Source: Candidatus Aenigmatarchaeota archaeon
Lineage (GTDB): Archaea; Aenigmatarchaeota; Aenigmatarchaeia; QMZP01
Direction of reading: 5' to 3'
Assembly: GCA_003663415.1 (NCBI GenBank)
Contig: QMZY01000006.1
Coordinates: 1 to 17,088, forward strand
Length of the DNA stretch: 17,088 bases
Shown here: positions 1 to 5,323 of the stretch, in pieces
How the letters are laid out: every line of letters begins with the position of its first letter
Numbering within the stretch: position 1 is the first letter of the stretch
Notes under the pieces: model-generated
What the model saw: only the letters and a program-made list of their open reading frames with translations
The model's database searches: none
Told to the model about the DNA's origin: nothing
Program-made: the position numbers and the translations under genes

Positions 1-126
1 GAATACGGGTGTTTGAATGGTTCCTGTGTATCGAAACCAGAAACAGAGGATTTATCATGGGCTTTTGTTTTGGGTTTGGTTGCGGTCTTAGGGGTTTTGG
101 TTTATTTTGGGTTTGTGAGGAAATAA
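1..126 (+). CDS. C-terminal end of a membrane-anchored surface protein (partial)
   Basis: The window opens inside a reading frame whose last 41 codons end in TAA. Visible are a short outer segment with two close cysteines (CLNGSC), then a hydrophobic segment of about 19 residues (WAFVLGLVAVLGVLVYFGF) and a two-residue basic tail (RK). This is the usual look of a C-terminal membrane anchor on an archaeal secreted protein: the body lies outside and only RK reaches the cytoplasm. The start and most of the protein lie upstream of the window, so the family cannot be named. Confidence 0.6.
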   Translation, partial: EYGCLNGSCVSKPETEDLSWAFVLGLVAVLGVLVYFGFVRK

Positions 127-136
127 CAGCGTTATA

Positions 137-146
137 TTTTTAAATA
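137..146 (+). promoter_or_regulatory. TATA box for the HTH gene
   Basis: TTTTTAAATA is centred about 25 bp before the ATG at 166, so transcription should begin at or next to the start codon, giving a leaderless mRNA. No Shine-Dalgarno sequence is present. Confidence 0.5.
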
Positions 147-165
147 CAAATCCAAAGAAATTTAT

Positions 166-552
166 ATGAAACCGCCCTGCGAAATCATTTCTCAGGAAAT
201 ACTCCCTGCTGTAAGAGCAATGATAGCTGTTAATCTTCTAAAAACCTACGGGCTGTCACAGAAAGAAGTGGCTGAGAGAATGGGAACAACGCAACCAGCG
301 GTTTCGCAATATAAAAGAGAGATCAGGGGATATAAAACACTGTTTATAAGAAGGAATCCGGAACTCCTTAATATGGTGCAGGAGCTTTCCAAAAAACTGG
401 CATACAAAAAAATCCCTGTTGAAGAACTGACTTTTGAATTCTGTAAAATATGTATTGAGATAAGGAAAAAGGGTTTGCTGTGCGAAATCCATAAGAAAAA
501 TTCACCTGAACTTGAGAATTGTGACCTCTGTTTAAGAGAATTCAAGTTTTAA
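166..552 (+). CDS. HTH transcriptional regulator with a C-terminal cysteine cluster
   Basis: A 128-residue protein resembling the archaeal predicted regulators of COG2522. Residues 20-52 form a helix-turn-helix of the Xre/lambda-repressor type (LSQKEVAERMGTTQPAVSQY is the turn and recognition helix). The C-terminal third has C93xxC96, C106 and C119xxC122, which could bind zinc or an iron-sulfur cluster. It is probably a cytoplasmic DNA-binding protein that may respond to metal or redox state, but ligand and targets are unknown. The ATG start is supported by the TATA box 25 bp upstream. Its last 21 bp overlap the 3' end of the convergent zinc-ribbon gene, so the two transcripts are antisense at their ends. 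Confidence 0.75.
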   Translation: MKPPCEIISQEILPAVRAMIAVNLLKTYGLSQKEVAERMGTTQPAVSQYKREIRGYKTLFIRRNPELLNMVQELSKKLAYKKIPVEELTFEFCKICIEIRKKGLLCEIHKKNSPELENCDLCLREFKF

Positions 553-1170
553 CACGCCGTTTTTGAAGCTTTTTCCCGTTAACCTGTGTTGTGGCGGTTT
601 TGTAAGGATTTTGAAATAGGCTTTTTCTCCTGCTATTGCCTTTATCTCAACTGAGTTTTCAAGCTCTGTGACTTCTATGTCCTCTTCTGATTTCACTTCG
701 GGCAGCTTCACCTCAACCACAAGCTTGGATTCAAGTCTTTTCACGCTGGATTCAGGCTCTTCTGTGATTTTTGGCCTTTTGAAAAAGTTCAAACGCTTTT
801 TCTCCTTTTTTGCTTCAAAGGGTTCAAAAGGTGTTTTATGATAAAGATTTCCAATCTCTTTTATCACGTCCTTTTTATCCACATCTCCAAAAGTCTTGAC
901 AAAAACCTTGGGCGGTTTGTTGCCCATAGAGGTAATTTTAATTGTGAATCCTCTTGTTTTTCTTTTTATGTTTGGTGACCTGAAAAGCGGTGAGAGGTCA
1001 AAAACCTCTATGTTTTTGTCAAGCATCCTGTTCATTTCCTTTTCCATTTTTTCAATAATTCTGCTTATGTCCGGAAAGCCGCTGAACATGTCATCCTTAA
1101 GATTATAACCGCATCTTGGGCAGTATTTCCAACCCTCGTTCACTTCGGCACCACAATTTGGACATCTCAT
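532..1170 (-). CDS. Zinc-ribbon protein with C-terminal Hsp20/CS-like domain
   Basis: A 212-residue protein. Residues 3-20 form a short zinc ribbon (C3xxC6 and C17xxC20). The middle is charged and probably partly disordered. Residues about 146-212 (LVVEVKLPEV, then SVEIKAI, then a final NGVLKLEFS) follow the beta-strand pattern of the alpha-crystallin/Hsp20 or CS fold, including the closing 'NGVL-like' strand typical of small heat-shock proteins. I infer a cytoplasmic chaperone-like or adaptor protein; no enzyme motif is visible. The start is supported by a TATA box 25 bp upstream. It converges on and overlaps the HTH gene by 21 bp and is divergent from nreA, with only 58 bp between the two start codons. 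Confidence 0.6.
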   Translation of the reverse strand: MRCPNCGAEVNEGWKYCPRCGYNLKDDMFSGFPDISRIIEKMEKEMNRMLDKNIEVFDLSPLFRSPNIKRKTRGFTIKITSMGNKPPKVFVKTFGDVDKKDVIKEIGNLYHKTPFEPFEAKKEKKRLNFFKRPKITEEPESSVKRLESKLVVEVKLPEVKSEEDIEVTELENSVEIKAIAGEKAYFKILTKPPQHRLTGKSFKNGVLKLEFS

Positions 1171-1189
1171 ACTTTTTTGTTTGTTTTAA

Positions 1190-1200
1190 ACTATATAAAC
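1190..1200 (-). promoter_or_regulatory. TATA box in the divergent zinc-ribbon/nreA spacer
   Basis: The near-symmetric ACTATATAAAC lies about 25 bp before the ATG at 1170 (minus) and about 33 bp before the ATG at 1229 (plus). Spacing fits the minus-strand gene best. It could serve both genes because the element is almost palindromic. Confidence 0.4.
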
Positions 1201-1228
1201 ATTTATTTCTCTGCTCTCATATTTAAAT

Positions 1229-2419
1229 ATGGTAGTGCCTGCAAGGCTTTGCTTGGTTTGTAAGGGAAGAAACCTTTGCGGTCATTCTCCATGCCCTTTG
1301 CTAAAGAGATTGAATGTAGAGTCCAAAGTTAAGGGGCTTTCAGAAAGTTTTTTCGGACCATCAGAAGATGTGTTTATAGGAAGAGCAGGCTATCCGTCAA
1401 TTGGCGCGGGTCCACTAGGTATGATAAACGAGGAAACAAGAATCAATAACCCCCAGAACTGGTTAGAAATGGAGTATTCTGATATAATATACCTTCGCTC
1501 TCTTGTTTTGAGAACAAAACAAAAAGAAAACATATTCTCATCTTCAAGGTTTGTTTCCAAAATTCAGGAAATCTCGCTTTCCAAAAAACCAGTGGATGTG
1601 GAAATGGAATTCAAGAAGAAGCCTTCCTACAGAATGGGCTTCTCTGATATATACCATCCAATAGGACCAACAGCTGAATTGAAAAAACTTGAAATCGCGG
1701 AAAACCCAAAGATTCCAAGAAAAACTGAAAGTGTTGTAAATGACGAGATTGGAGCAAAAGAAGCATCTTTTATGCTTTATAAACAGGGAAATGATGTGTA
1801 TAAAATCACAACGATTTTATCTTCCGGTGCGCTGGGAATAAAAAGAAGGCTTGTTCCAACCCGATGGAGTATTACAGCGGCTGATGATATGATTTTTAAG
1901 GAAATAATAAAAAGTGTAAAAGAATTTCCTGTAATTGATAAATATTTGGTGTATTCTAACGAATCCCTAAACAATCATTTTGAGATTTTGCTCATACCAG
2001 ACAAATGGGAATTTGAAAATTTTGAGGCATGGGCGCCCGGGAGTTTCTGGAGCTTTAGCCTTAAAAGCACACAAATCTTAAGAGAATATGAACCGTATAA
2101 AGGCAGAAAAGACTATGCGGAACTTCAGGGCGGCGGATACTATGCAAGCAGGTTTGCTGTTGCAGAGAGTCTTTTCAGAATGAAAAGACAAGCGAGGGTA
2201 GTTGTTTTCAGAGAAGTGTATGAGGGATATGTTATTCCTTTGGGTGTGTGGCAGGTGAGGGAAAACATAAGAAAAGCCTTCCAGTCAAAACCAGAAAAAT
2301 TTGACTCTTTGAAAGACGCCCTGCTTTCAATTGACTCCAGACTTAGAATCTCAACAGATGAATACAAAAAACAAAGCATAATCCTTTCTCAAAAGAAAAT
2401 AAATGATTTCTGGACATAA
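1229..2419 (+). CDS. nreA: Archaeal DNA repair protein NreA
   Basis: A 396-residue protein of the archaeal Nre family, a conserved DNA damage response protein that works with the sliding clamp PCNA. The N-terminus has the family's cysteine cluster (CLVCKGRNLCGHSPC, residues 8-22), expected to bind zinc. The body contains family-type segments such as FGPSEDVFIGRAGYP (42-56) and WAPGSFW. The last residues, QKKINDFW, are a PCNA-interacting peptide (Q-x-x-I-x-x-F-aromatic), which strongly supports the assignment and shows the C-terminus is intact. Length is normal for the family. No Shine-Dalgarno is visible and translation is probably leaderless. Transcription runs toward the minus-strand racemase gene, with a hairpin between. 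Confidence 0.88.
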   Translation: MVVPARLCLVCKGRNLCGHSPCPLLKRLNVESKVKGLSESFFGPSEDVFIGRAGYPSIGAGPLGMINEETRINNPQNWLEMEYSDIIYLRSLVLRTKQKENIFSSSRFVSKIQEISLSKKPVDVEMEFKKKPSYRMGFSDIYHPIGPTAELKKLEIAENPKIPRKTESVVNDEIGAKEASFMLYKQGNDVYKITTILSSGALGIKRRLVPTRWSITAADDMIFKEIIKSVKEFPVIDKYLVYSNESLNNHFEILLIPDKWEFENFEAWAPGSFWSFSLKSTQILREYEPYKGRKDYAELQGGGYYASRFAVAESLFRMKRQARVVVFREVYEGYVIPLGVWQVRENIRKAFQSKPEKFDSLKDALLSIDSRLRISTDEYKKQSIILSQKKINDFWT

Positions 2420-2423
2420 TTAT

Positions 2424-2490
2424 GCAAATATGCGGTTCCGCAATCAGAGATTGCTTCATCCAAAGCTACGCTCAAAGTTCGCGTATTTGC
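2424..2490. terminator. Nested hairpin between convergent nreA and racemase genes
   Basis: An 11-bp outer stem (GCAAATATGCG at 2424-2434 with CGCGTATTTGC at 2480-2490, one G-U pair) encloses a second hairpin, GCAATC-aga-GATTGC (2440-2454). The stretch starts 5 bp after the nreA stop and ends 7 bp before the racemase stop, so it can fold in both converging transcripts. A role in ending or protecting both 3' ends is inferred. There is no long T-run. Confidence 0.45.
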
Positions 2491-2496
2491 GATATG

Positions 2497-3174
2497 TTAC
2501 TCTGGTGAGAATTTTCTGGTGGTTGCCTCAACCAATATATCGATTGTATTAATTTTTGGTAGCTGTTCCTCTCCAAGCATAACTGCAAATTCTGTACAGC
2601 CCAAGATTATAGTTTCAGCTCCTTCTTTAAGGTATCTCTCGCAAATCATTCTTACTTTCTGAACCTGTTTTTGTTTATCAATTCCTCTGTTAAAATTGAA
2701 GACAGAATCTGTTAATTGTTTCATCTCTTCTTCGTTCGGTTCAAAATACTTGATACCTTCGAATCTATACAAACCTTGTCTTATTGTGTTGGGAGTTCCA
2801 ATTATAAGAGTAGATTTTATTCCTTCCCTTATTAACATATCCCTTAACTCTTCTCTTAAATTAATAATTGGGGTGTTGATTTCTTTTTGTAATCTGTCAT
2901 AATAAAGATGGATTGTATTGCACACCATTACTATAAAATCGACTCCAAACTTATCCAATTCTTTCAAACCATCAATATATGGTTGTAGCTCTTCATCAGA
3001 TATTTTTTCATAAATGAGTTCAGGAGCAGGAATACTATTTATAACTATTTGAGGAAAATCTCTATTGCTCTTAATTAATCCTTTTTTCTGTAGTTTTTGG
3101 ATTAATTTATTGTAAAACTTTCCTGTGGCTTCTGGTCCAATGCCTCCTAAAATTCCAATTCGTTTAGTACTCAT
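2497..3174 (-). CDS. Aspartate/glutamate racemase-family protein
   Basis: A 225-residue protein of the cofactor-independent Asp/Glu racemase family. These enzymes invert an amino-acid alpha carbon with two cysteines acting as acid and base. Both are present: C85 in VCNTIH (the family usually has CNTAH) and C193 in GCTEF. The N-terminal ILGGIGPEAT loop (8-17) is also typical, and the length is normal. The substrate cannot be read from sequence; Asp, Glu, another amino acid or a derivative are possible. The ATG at 3174 is chosen over a TTG at 3183 because AAGGAGG lies 9 nt before it. The gene overlaps the end of the TyrRS-like gene by 11 nt and is surely co-transcribed with it. Confidence 0.82.
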   Translation of the reverse strand: MSTKRIGILGGIGPEATGKFYNKLIQKLQKKGLIKSNRDFPQIVINSIPAPELIYEKISDEELQPYIDGLKELDKFGVDFIVMVCNTIHLYYDRLQKEINTPIINLREELRDMLIREGIKSTLIIGTPNTIRQGLYRFEGIKYFEPNEEEMKQLTDSVFNFNRGIDKQKQVQKVRMICERYLKEGAETIILGCTEFAVMLGEEQLPKINTIDILVEATTRKFSPE

Positions 3175-4087
3175 CTTGAACAACCTCCTTGTATGGCTTT
3201 AGAATATTCTCAAGAACAAACCTTTTTGCAACTTTTTTCAGCTTCTTTCCATGCAGGCACTGAATGTCCTCATCTGATAGGTAGTCTTTACCAAGTCTAT
3301 ATCCTGAAGCAGAGGCAATCTTTAACAAATATCTTGATGTTTCCTCTGGACCAAGAAGAAGTTTAGATTGTGCCTTGTATATTGGTTCATCTAAGAATAA
3401 CCTTTGTCCGTTTGTTAAACCACGATGATTTGGTATATAGTGCACTACTTTTTCTGGTTTTTTTGTTCCTAAAGCATAAGCATCTATTACATATGCAAAA
3501 TCAACATCCAAACACAACTCACGCATTATTCTATCATAAACTAACTCTTTGGACGGCCCTAATTTAACTTCTACACCTTTCTCTCTTCTCAGAAATTCTA
3601 CACAGGCAATTTCATTTAGAGGATATATTGTTGCATTTGGCGAACCCCTGAATTTTTTAGGAACTGTGTGCAGAATTTTTTCTGTGCACTTTTGATCCTC
3701 AACTTTTTGTTCTATTTCTTTAAGAACATCTCTGTAACTTGCCAATTTCATAAAATCTGAGGAGATAATAATTTCTGGCTCAAAGCTGTACAGCTGACTC
3801 AGGCCAGCTAATGCTTTTTGTATTCTTTGTAAACCTAAATTGATATAATCTTCAGGAATATTATTGAACCGTTGAAACTCATCTACTAACAGAATATTAT
3901 ATTCTTTGGTTTCAAGACCAGCCAAAAAAAGTCCAACTATATCAATAGGAATTCCATTATGACCAAAACCCATTCCTAAAAAAGATATTCTTTCAGCTAA
4001 ATTAATCTCTTCCGGATCAGTACTTTTTATGAGGTTGCCAGAGACAACCACCTTGTTTATTGTTTTCTTGCATTTTCTCACCTCCAT
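3164..4087 (-). CDS. Degenerate tyrosyl-tRNA synthetase-like protein (class Ic aaRS paralogue)
   Basis: From the ATG at 4087 the protein has 307 residues, the size of a compact archaeal TyrRS, and the landmarks follow that enzyme in order. They are a Rossmann entry strand and HIGH-like site FGHNGI (41-46), NILLVDEFQRFN (64-75, where TyrRS has LLADxHA), IISSDF (108-112), IYPLNE (154-159, TyrRS YPLMQ), VEVKLGPSKE (172-181, TyrRS VDxxxGGxDQ) and a C-terminal helical part PEETSRYLLKIA...LENILKP. Key sites are altered: HIGH is HNGI, KMSKS is at best KAQSK, and pocket Q/D positions read E/C. It therefore may not charge tyrosine to tRNA; activating another amino acid, or a regulatory role, is possible. 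The start is uncertain: the frame is open through tRNA-Trp, and a perfect Shine-Dalgarno serves another frame (see 4017-4073). A cyclodipeptide synthase was considered and judged less likely. Confidence 0.6.
   Translation of the reverse strand: MEVRKCKKTINKVVVSGNLIKSTDPEEINLAERISFLGMGFGHNGIPIDIVGLFLAGLETKEYNILLVDEFQRFNNIPEDYINLGLQRIQKALAGLSQLYSFEPEIIISSDFMKLASYRDVLKEIEQKVEDQKCTEKILHTVPKKFRGSPNATIYPLNEIACVEFLRREKGVEVKLGPSKELVYDRIMRELCLDVDFAYVIDAYALGTKKPEKVVHYIPNHRGLTNGQRLFLDEPIYKAQSKLLLGPEETSRYLLKIASASGYRLGKDYLSDEDIQCLHGKKLKKVAKRFVLENILKPYKEVVQDEY
3184..3190 (-). promoter_or_regulatory. Shine-Dalgarno site deciding the racemase start
   Basis: AAGGAGG, 9 nt upstream of the ATG at 3174 and lying inside the last codons of the TyrRS-like gene. 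It favours the ATG over the in-frame TTG nine bases earlier. Confidence 0.7.
4017..4073 (-). CDS. Possible 18-residue leader peptide overlapping the TyrRS-like start
   Basis: The only ATG placed correctly after the perfect ribosome-binding site GGAGGTGA (4078-4085, 4 nt spacing) opens an 18-codon frame, MQENNKQGGCLWQPHKKY, which stops in the second frame relative to the synthetase-like gene. It may be a real leader peptide, a decoy, or the true start of the main gene cut off by an indel. Its KQGGCLWQ segment resembles KSGGCRWQ of the mini-ORF at 4387-4431. Confidence 0.3.
   Translation of the reverse strand: MQENNKQGGCLWQPHKKY
4078..4085 (-). promoter_or_regulatory. Perfect Shine-Dalgarno out of frame with the main ORF
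   Basis: GGAGGTGA is fully complementary to the usual archaeal 16S rRNA 3' end. It overlaps the ATG at 4087 and is correctly spaced for the ATG at 4073, not for a start in the synthetase-like frame. Confidence 0.55.
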
Positions 4088-4097
4088 ATTTGTCGAA

Positions 4098-4170
4098 TGG
4101 GATTGTTGGGATTTGAACCCACATCTCTTGATTTGGAACCAAATGTTCTGCCAGGTTGAAATACAACCCC
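4098..4170 (-). tRNA. tRNA-Trp (CCA anticodon), no intron
   Basis: A 73-nt cloverleaf. The acceptor stem GGGGTTG/CAATCCC has one G-U pair and discriminator A73. The D-loop keeps A14 and G18G19. The anticodon stem TTTGG/TCAAG carries loop TTCCAAA, so the anticodon is CCA (tryptophan). The T-loop is TTCAAAT. The D-stem is weak (three pairs) and the T-stem has one G-A mismatch. No CCA is encoded. Unlike the other three tRNAs here it has no intron. The next ORF's ATG lies 11 nt past the 3' end, so RNase Z cleavage would leave an almost leaderless mRNA for the TyrRS-like gene. Bases 3-17 can also form the competing hairpin GGTTG-TATTT-CAACC. Confidence 0.82.
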
Positions 4171-4198
4171 AGAAATTGGAAAATAGACCTATGTGTGA

Positions 4199-4207
4199 AT
4201 ATATATC
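4199..4207 (-). promoter_or_regulatory. Candidate TATA box for tRNA-Trp
   Basis: GATATATAT on the minus strand, centred about 33 bp before tRNA base 1, predicting a 5' leader of a few nucleotides. This is slightly far for a direct tRNA start. Transcription from the upstream promoters at 4355-4363 or 4453-4462 could also feed the gene. Confidence 0.4.
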
Positions 4208-4252
4208 ACCAAAGCCAAGATTCAGAAATAGTGCCAAGACTATCTAAATTAC

Positions 4253-4327
4253 AGCAAACGACATAATTGATTGGAAAGCGTCGTTTGCTAGTTGTTCCTG
4301 ACGGTTTGCAATTTATTGTGTCAGGAA
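4253..4327 (-). ncRNA. Tandem hairpins upstream of tRNA-Trp (possible structured leader or small RNA)
   Basis: Two perfect stems stand side by side: TTCCTGAC/GTCAGGAA (4327-4320 with 4302-4295) and AGCAAACGAC/GTCGTTTGCT (4289-4280 with 4262-4253). Each closes a loop of exactly 17 nt, and the spacer is 5 nt. The loops share complementary AATTG and CAATT, so they could kiss. A minus-strand TATA box at 4355-4363 predicts a transcript starting just before the first stem. The stretch is also open as a 67-codon frame (4206-4409, GTG start) with no recognisable product; I favour RNA structure. The gene-free region 4171-4611 otherwise holds only promoters and the mini-ORF below. Confidence 0.4.
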
Positions 4328-4354
4328 GTATAATTTTATCAGGAGAGAAGAATT

Positions 4355-4363
4355 TATTTATAG
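4355..4363 (-). promoter_or_regulatory. TATA box before the tandem hairpins
   Basis: CTATAAATA on the minus strand, about 27 bp before position 4332. The predicted transcript would begin a few bases ahead of the first hairpin at 4327. Confidence 0.4.
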
Positions 4364-4386
4364 ATATATCTATCAAAAAGAAAGAA

Positions 4387-4431
4387 TTATTGTTGCCACC
4401 GGCAACCACCTGATTTAATTCTTGGTGTCAT
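4387..4431 (-). CDS. Possible leaderless 14-residue leader peptide with repeated hairpin
   Basis: ATG at 4431 opens MTPRIKSGGCRWQQ and a stop. It sits exactly 27 bp from the centre of the TATA palindrome at 4453-4462, as a leaderless start would. The second half of the frame is the hairpin GTTGCC-GGT-GGCAAC (4407-4392), nearly repeated at 4049-4033 inside the second mini-ORF, and the peptides share K-x-GGC-x-WQ. Both have a single Trp codon and flank tRNA-Trp. Whether it is translated is unknown. Confidence 0.28.
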   Translation of the reverse strand: MTPRIKSGGCRWQQ

Positions 4432-4452
4432 ATCTAATAATATTAATACAAT

Positions 4453-4462
4453 CTTTATAAAG
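4453..4462. promoter_or_regulatory. Palindromic TATA box, possibly bidirectional
   Basis: CTTTATAAAG is a perfect palindrome. Leftward it predicts initiation at 4431, the ATG of the mini-ORF. Rightward it predicts initiation near 4484, about 130 bp ahead of eL34, with no ORF in between. The stretch 4484-4560 shows nothing else I recognise. Confidence 0.4.
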
Positions 4463-4564
4463 CTTTCGAGCATTCGGGGCGCATCTAATTAGACACACTC
4501 CCTGTTTGTGAAGAAATTTTAATGTTTCTGCTAATAAGCAAATCGTGGAACTTGCAGAGAAAAG

Positions 4565-4573
4565 CTTTAAATA
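4565..4573 (+). promoter_or_regulatory. TATA box for the eL34-eL14 operon
   Basis: CTTTAAATA is centred 43 bp before the eL34 ATG, so transcription should start near 4595 with a leader of about 17 nt. That leader carries the ribosome-binding site AGGAGA (4602-4607), 4 nt before the ATG. Confidence 0.55.
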
Positions 4574-4611
4574 CTAAAAAAGTATATCAATAATACCGAA
4601 CAGGAGATAAT

Positions 4612-4863
4612 ATGCCAAGACCAGGTTTAAGAGTCAGGGCGCTGAGAAAGATAAGGAAGAAGATTCCTGGAGGCGCGTCTATAATTTTCTATTTTAAGAA
4701 AAAACCATCCCCAGTCAAATGTGCAAAATGCGGAAAACCTTTGCATGGAATCAATCCAAAATCAAAAAAGAAAACAGACAGAAAAGTTTTTAGGATTTAT
4801 GGTGGATATCTTTGCTCGGCTTGTGCAAAAGAGGAAATAAAAGCAAAAGCAAGAGGTGGTTAA
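4612..4863 (+). CDS. rpl34e: Large-subunit ribosomal protein eL34
   Basis: An 83-residue basic protein of the archaeal/eukaryotic eL34 family, part of the 50S subunit. It starts MPRPGLRVRALRKI and has the family zinc-binding pairs C37xxC40 (CAKCGK) and C68xxC71 (CSAC) separated by a Lys-rich loop, then a basic tail. Length is normal for archaea. The start is supported by AGGAGA upstream. It is followed at once by eL14: the stop at 4861-4863 precedes the eL14 ATG by one base, so the two are translationally coupled. In many archaea cytidylate kinase or other genes lie near this pair; here none separates them. Confidence 0.92.
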   Translation: MPRPGLRVRALRKIRKKIPGGASIIFYFKKKPSPVKCAKCGKPLHGINPKSKKKTDRKVFRIYGGYLCSACAKEEIKAKARGG

Positions 4864-4864
4864 A

Positions 4865-5320
4865 ATGTTCAGTGCAGGCAGGCTCTGCGTGAAAACAGCG
4901 GGAAGAGAAGCAGGAAAGCATTGCGTAATTGTTAAAAAAATTGATGAAAAATTTGTTATGGTTACTGGTCCGAGAGAAGTTACCAATGTAAGGAGAAGAA
5001 AATGCAATATCCATCATTTAGAGCCCTTAATGATAAAAATAGACATAAAGCCTGACGCTTCTGATGAAGAAATAATAAAAGTCTATGAAAAGGAGAAGAT
5101 TTACGAGAAGTTGGGAATAGAAAAACCCAAACCAAAACCAAAGAAAGAGGAAAAACCAAAAGAAACCAAACCTGAAAAGAAAAAGGGGAAAGAACCCGCC
5201 AAGAAAGCAAAGGAAAAGGAAGCAAAACCAGAGAAAGAGAATGCTGAAAAGAAAACAGAAGCAAAGAAACCTGAAGAGAAATCTGCAAAACCAAAAACTC
5301 AGGAAAAGAAAAAGAAATAA
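4865..5320 (+). CDS. rpl14e: Ribosomal protein eL14 with long Lys/Glu/Pro-rich tail
   Basis: A 151-residue protein. Residues 1-75 or so are the eL14 fold (MFSAGRLCVKTAGREAGKHC, then VMVTGPREVTNVRRRKCNIHHLE), a KOW/SH3-like RNA-binding protein of the 50S subunit. From about residue 83 the sequence becomes a low-complexity chain of Lys, Glu, Pro and Ala to the end. Archaeal eL14 usually stops after the fold (about 75-95 residues), so the tail is an extension; eukaryotic eL14 also has a basic tail. The ATG at 4865 is preferred to the GTG at 4856 because GAGGTGG lies just upstream of it. The gene ends 3 bp from the convergent top6A stop. Confidence 0.87.
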   Translation: MFSAGRLCVKTAGREAGKHCVIVKKIDEKFVMVTGPREVTNVRRRKCNIHHLEPLMIKIDIKPDASDEEIIKVYEKEKIYEKLGIEKPKPKPKKEEKPKETKPEKKKGKEPAKKAKEKEAKPEKENAEKKTEAKKPEEKSAKPKTQEKKKK

Positions 5321-5323
5321 ACC

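Noticed and set aside
3164..4087. Cyclodipeptide synthase instead of TyrRS-like protein
   Set aside because: The Y-x3-E in YPLNE and the VDEFQRFN segment recall that family, which also descends from TyrRS/TrpRS. But the catalytic serine position appears to be Gly, the protein is longer, and the C-terminal helices align with the TyrRS C-terminal domain, which those synthases lack.
2420..4170. Integrative element using tRNA-Trp as attachment site
   Set aside because: No integrase gene and no second copy of the tRNA 3' end is visible at the far side of the racemase gene.
4088..4237. Upstream extension of the TyrRS-like reading frame
   Set aside because: The extra 50 codons read through the tRNA-Trp gene, so the extension is accidental.
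4253..4327. H/ACA guide RNA
   Set aside because: Two hairpins fit in outline, but neither strand has ACA at the right distance after a stem and no guide pocket or k-turn is visible.
4980..5294. 104-residue minus-strand ORF opposite eL14
   Set aside because: It is the Leu/Phe/Ser-rich shadow of the Lys/Glu-rich eL14 tail.
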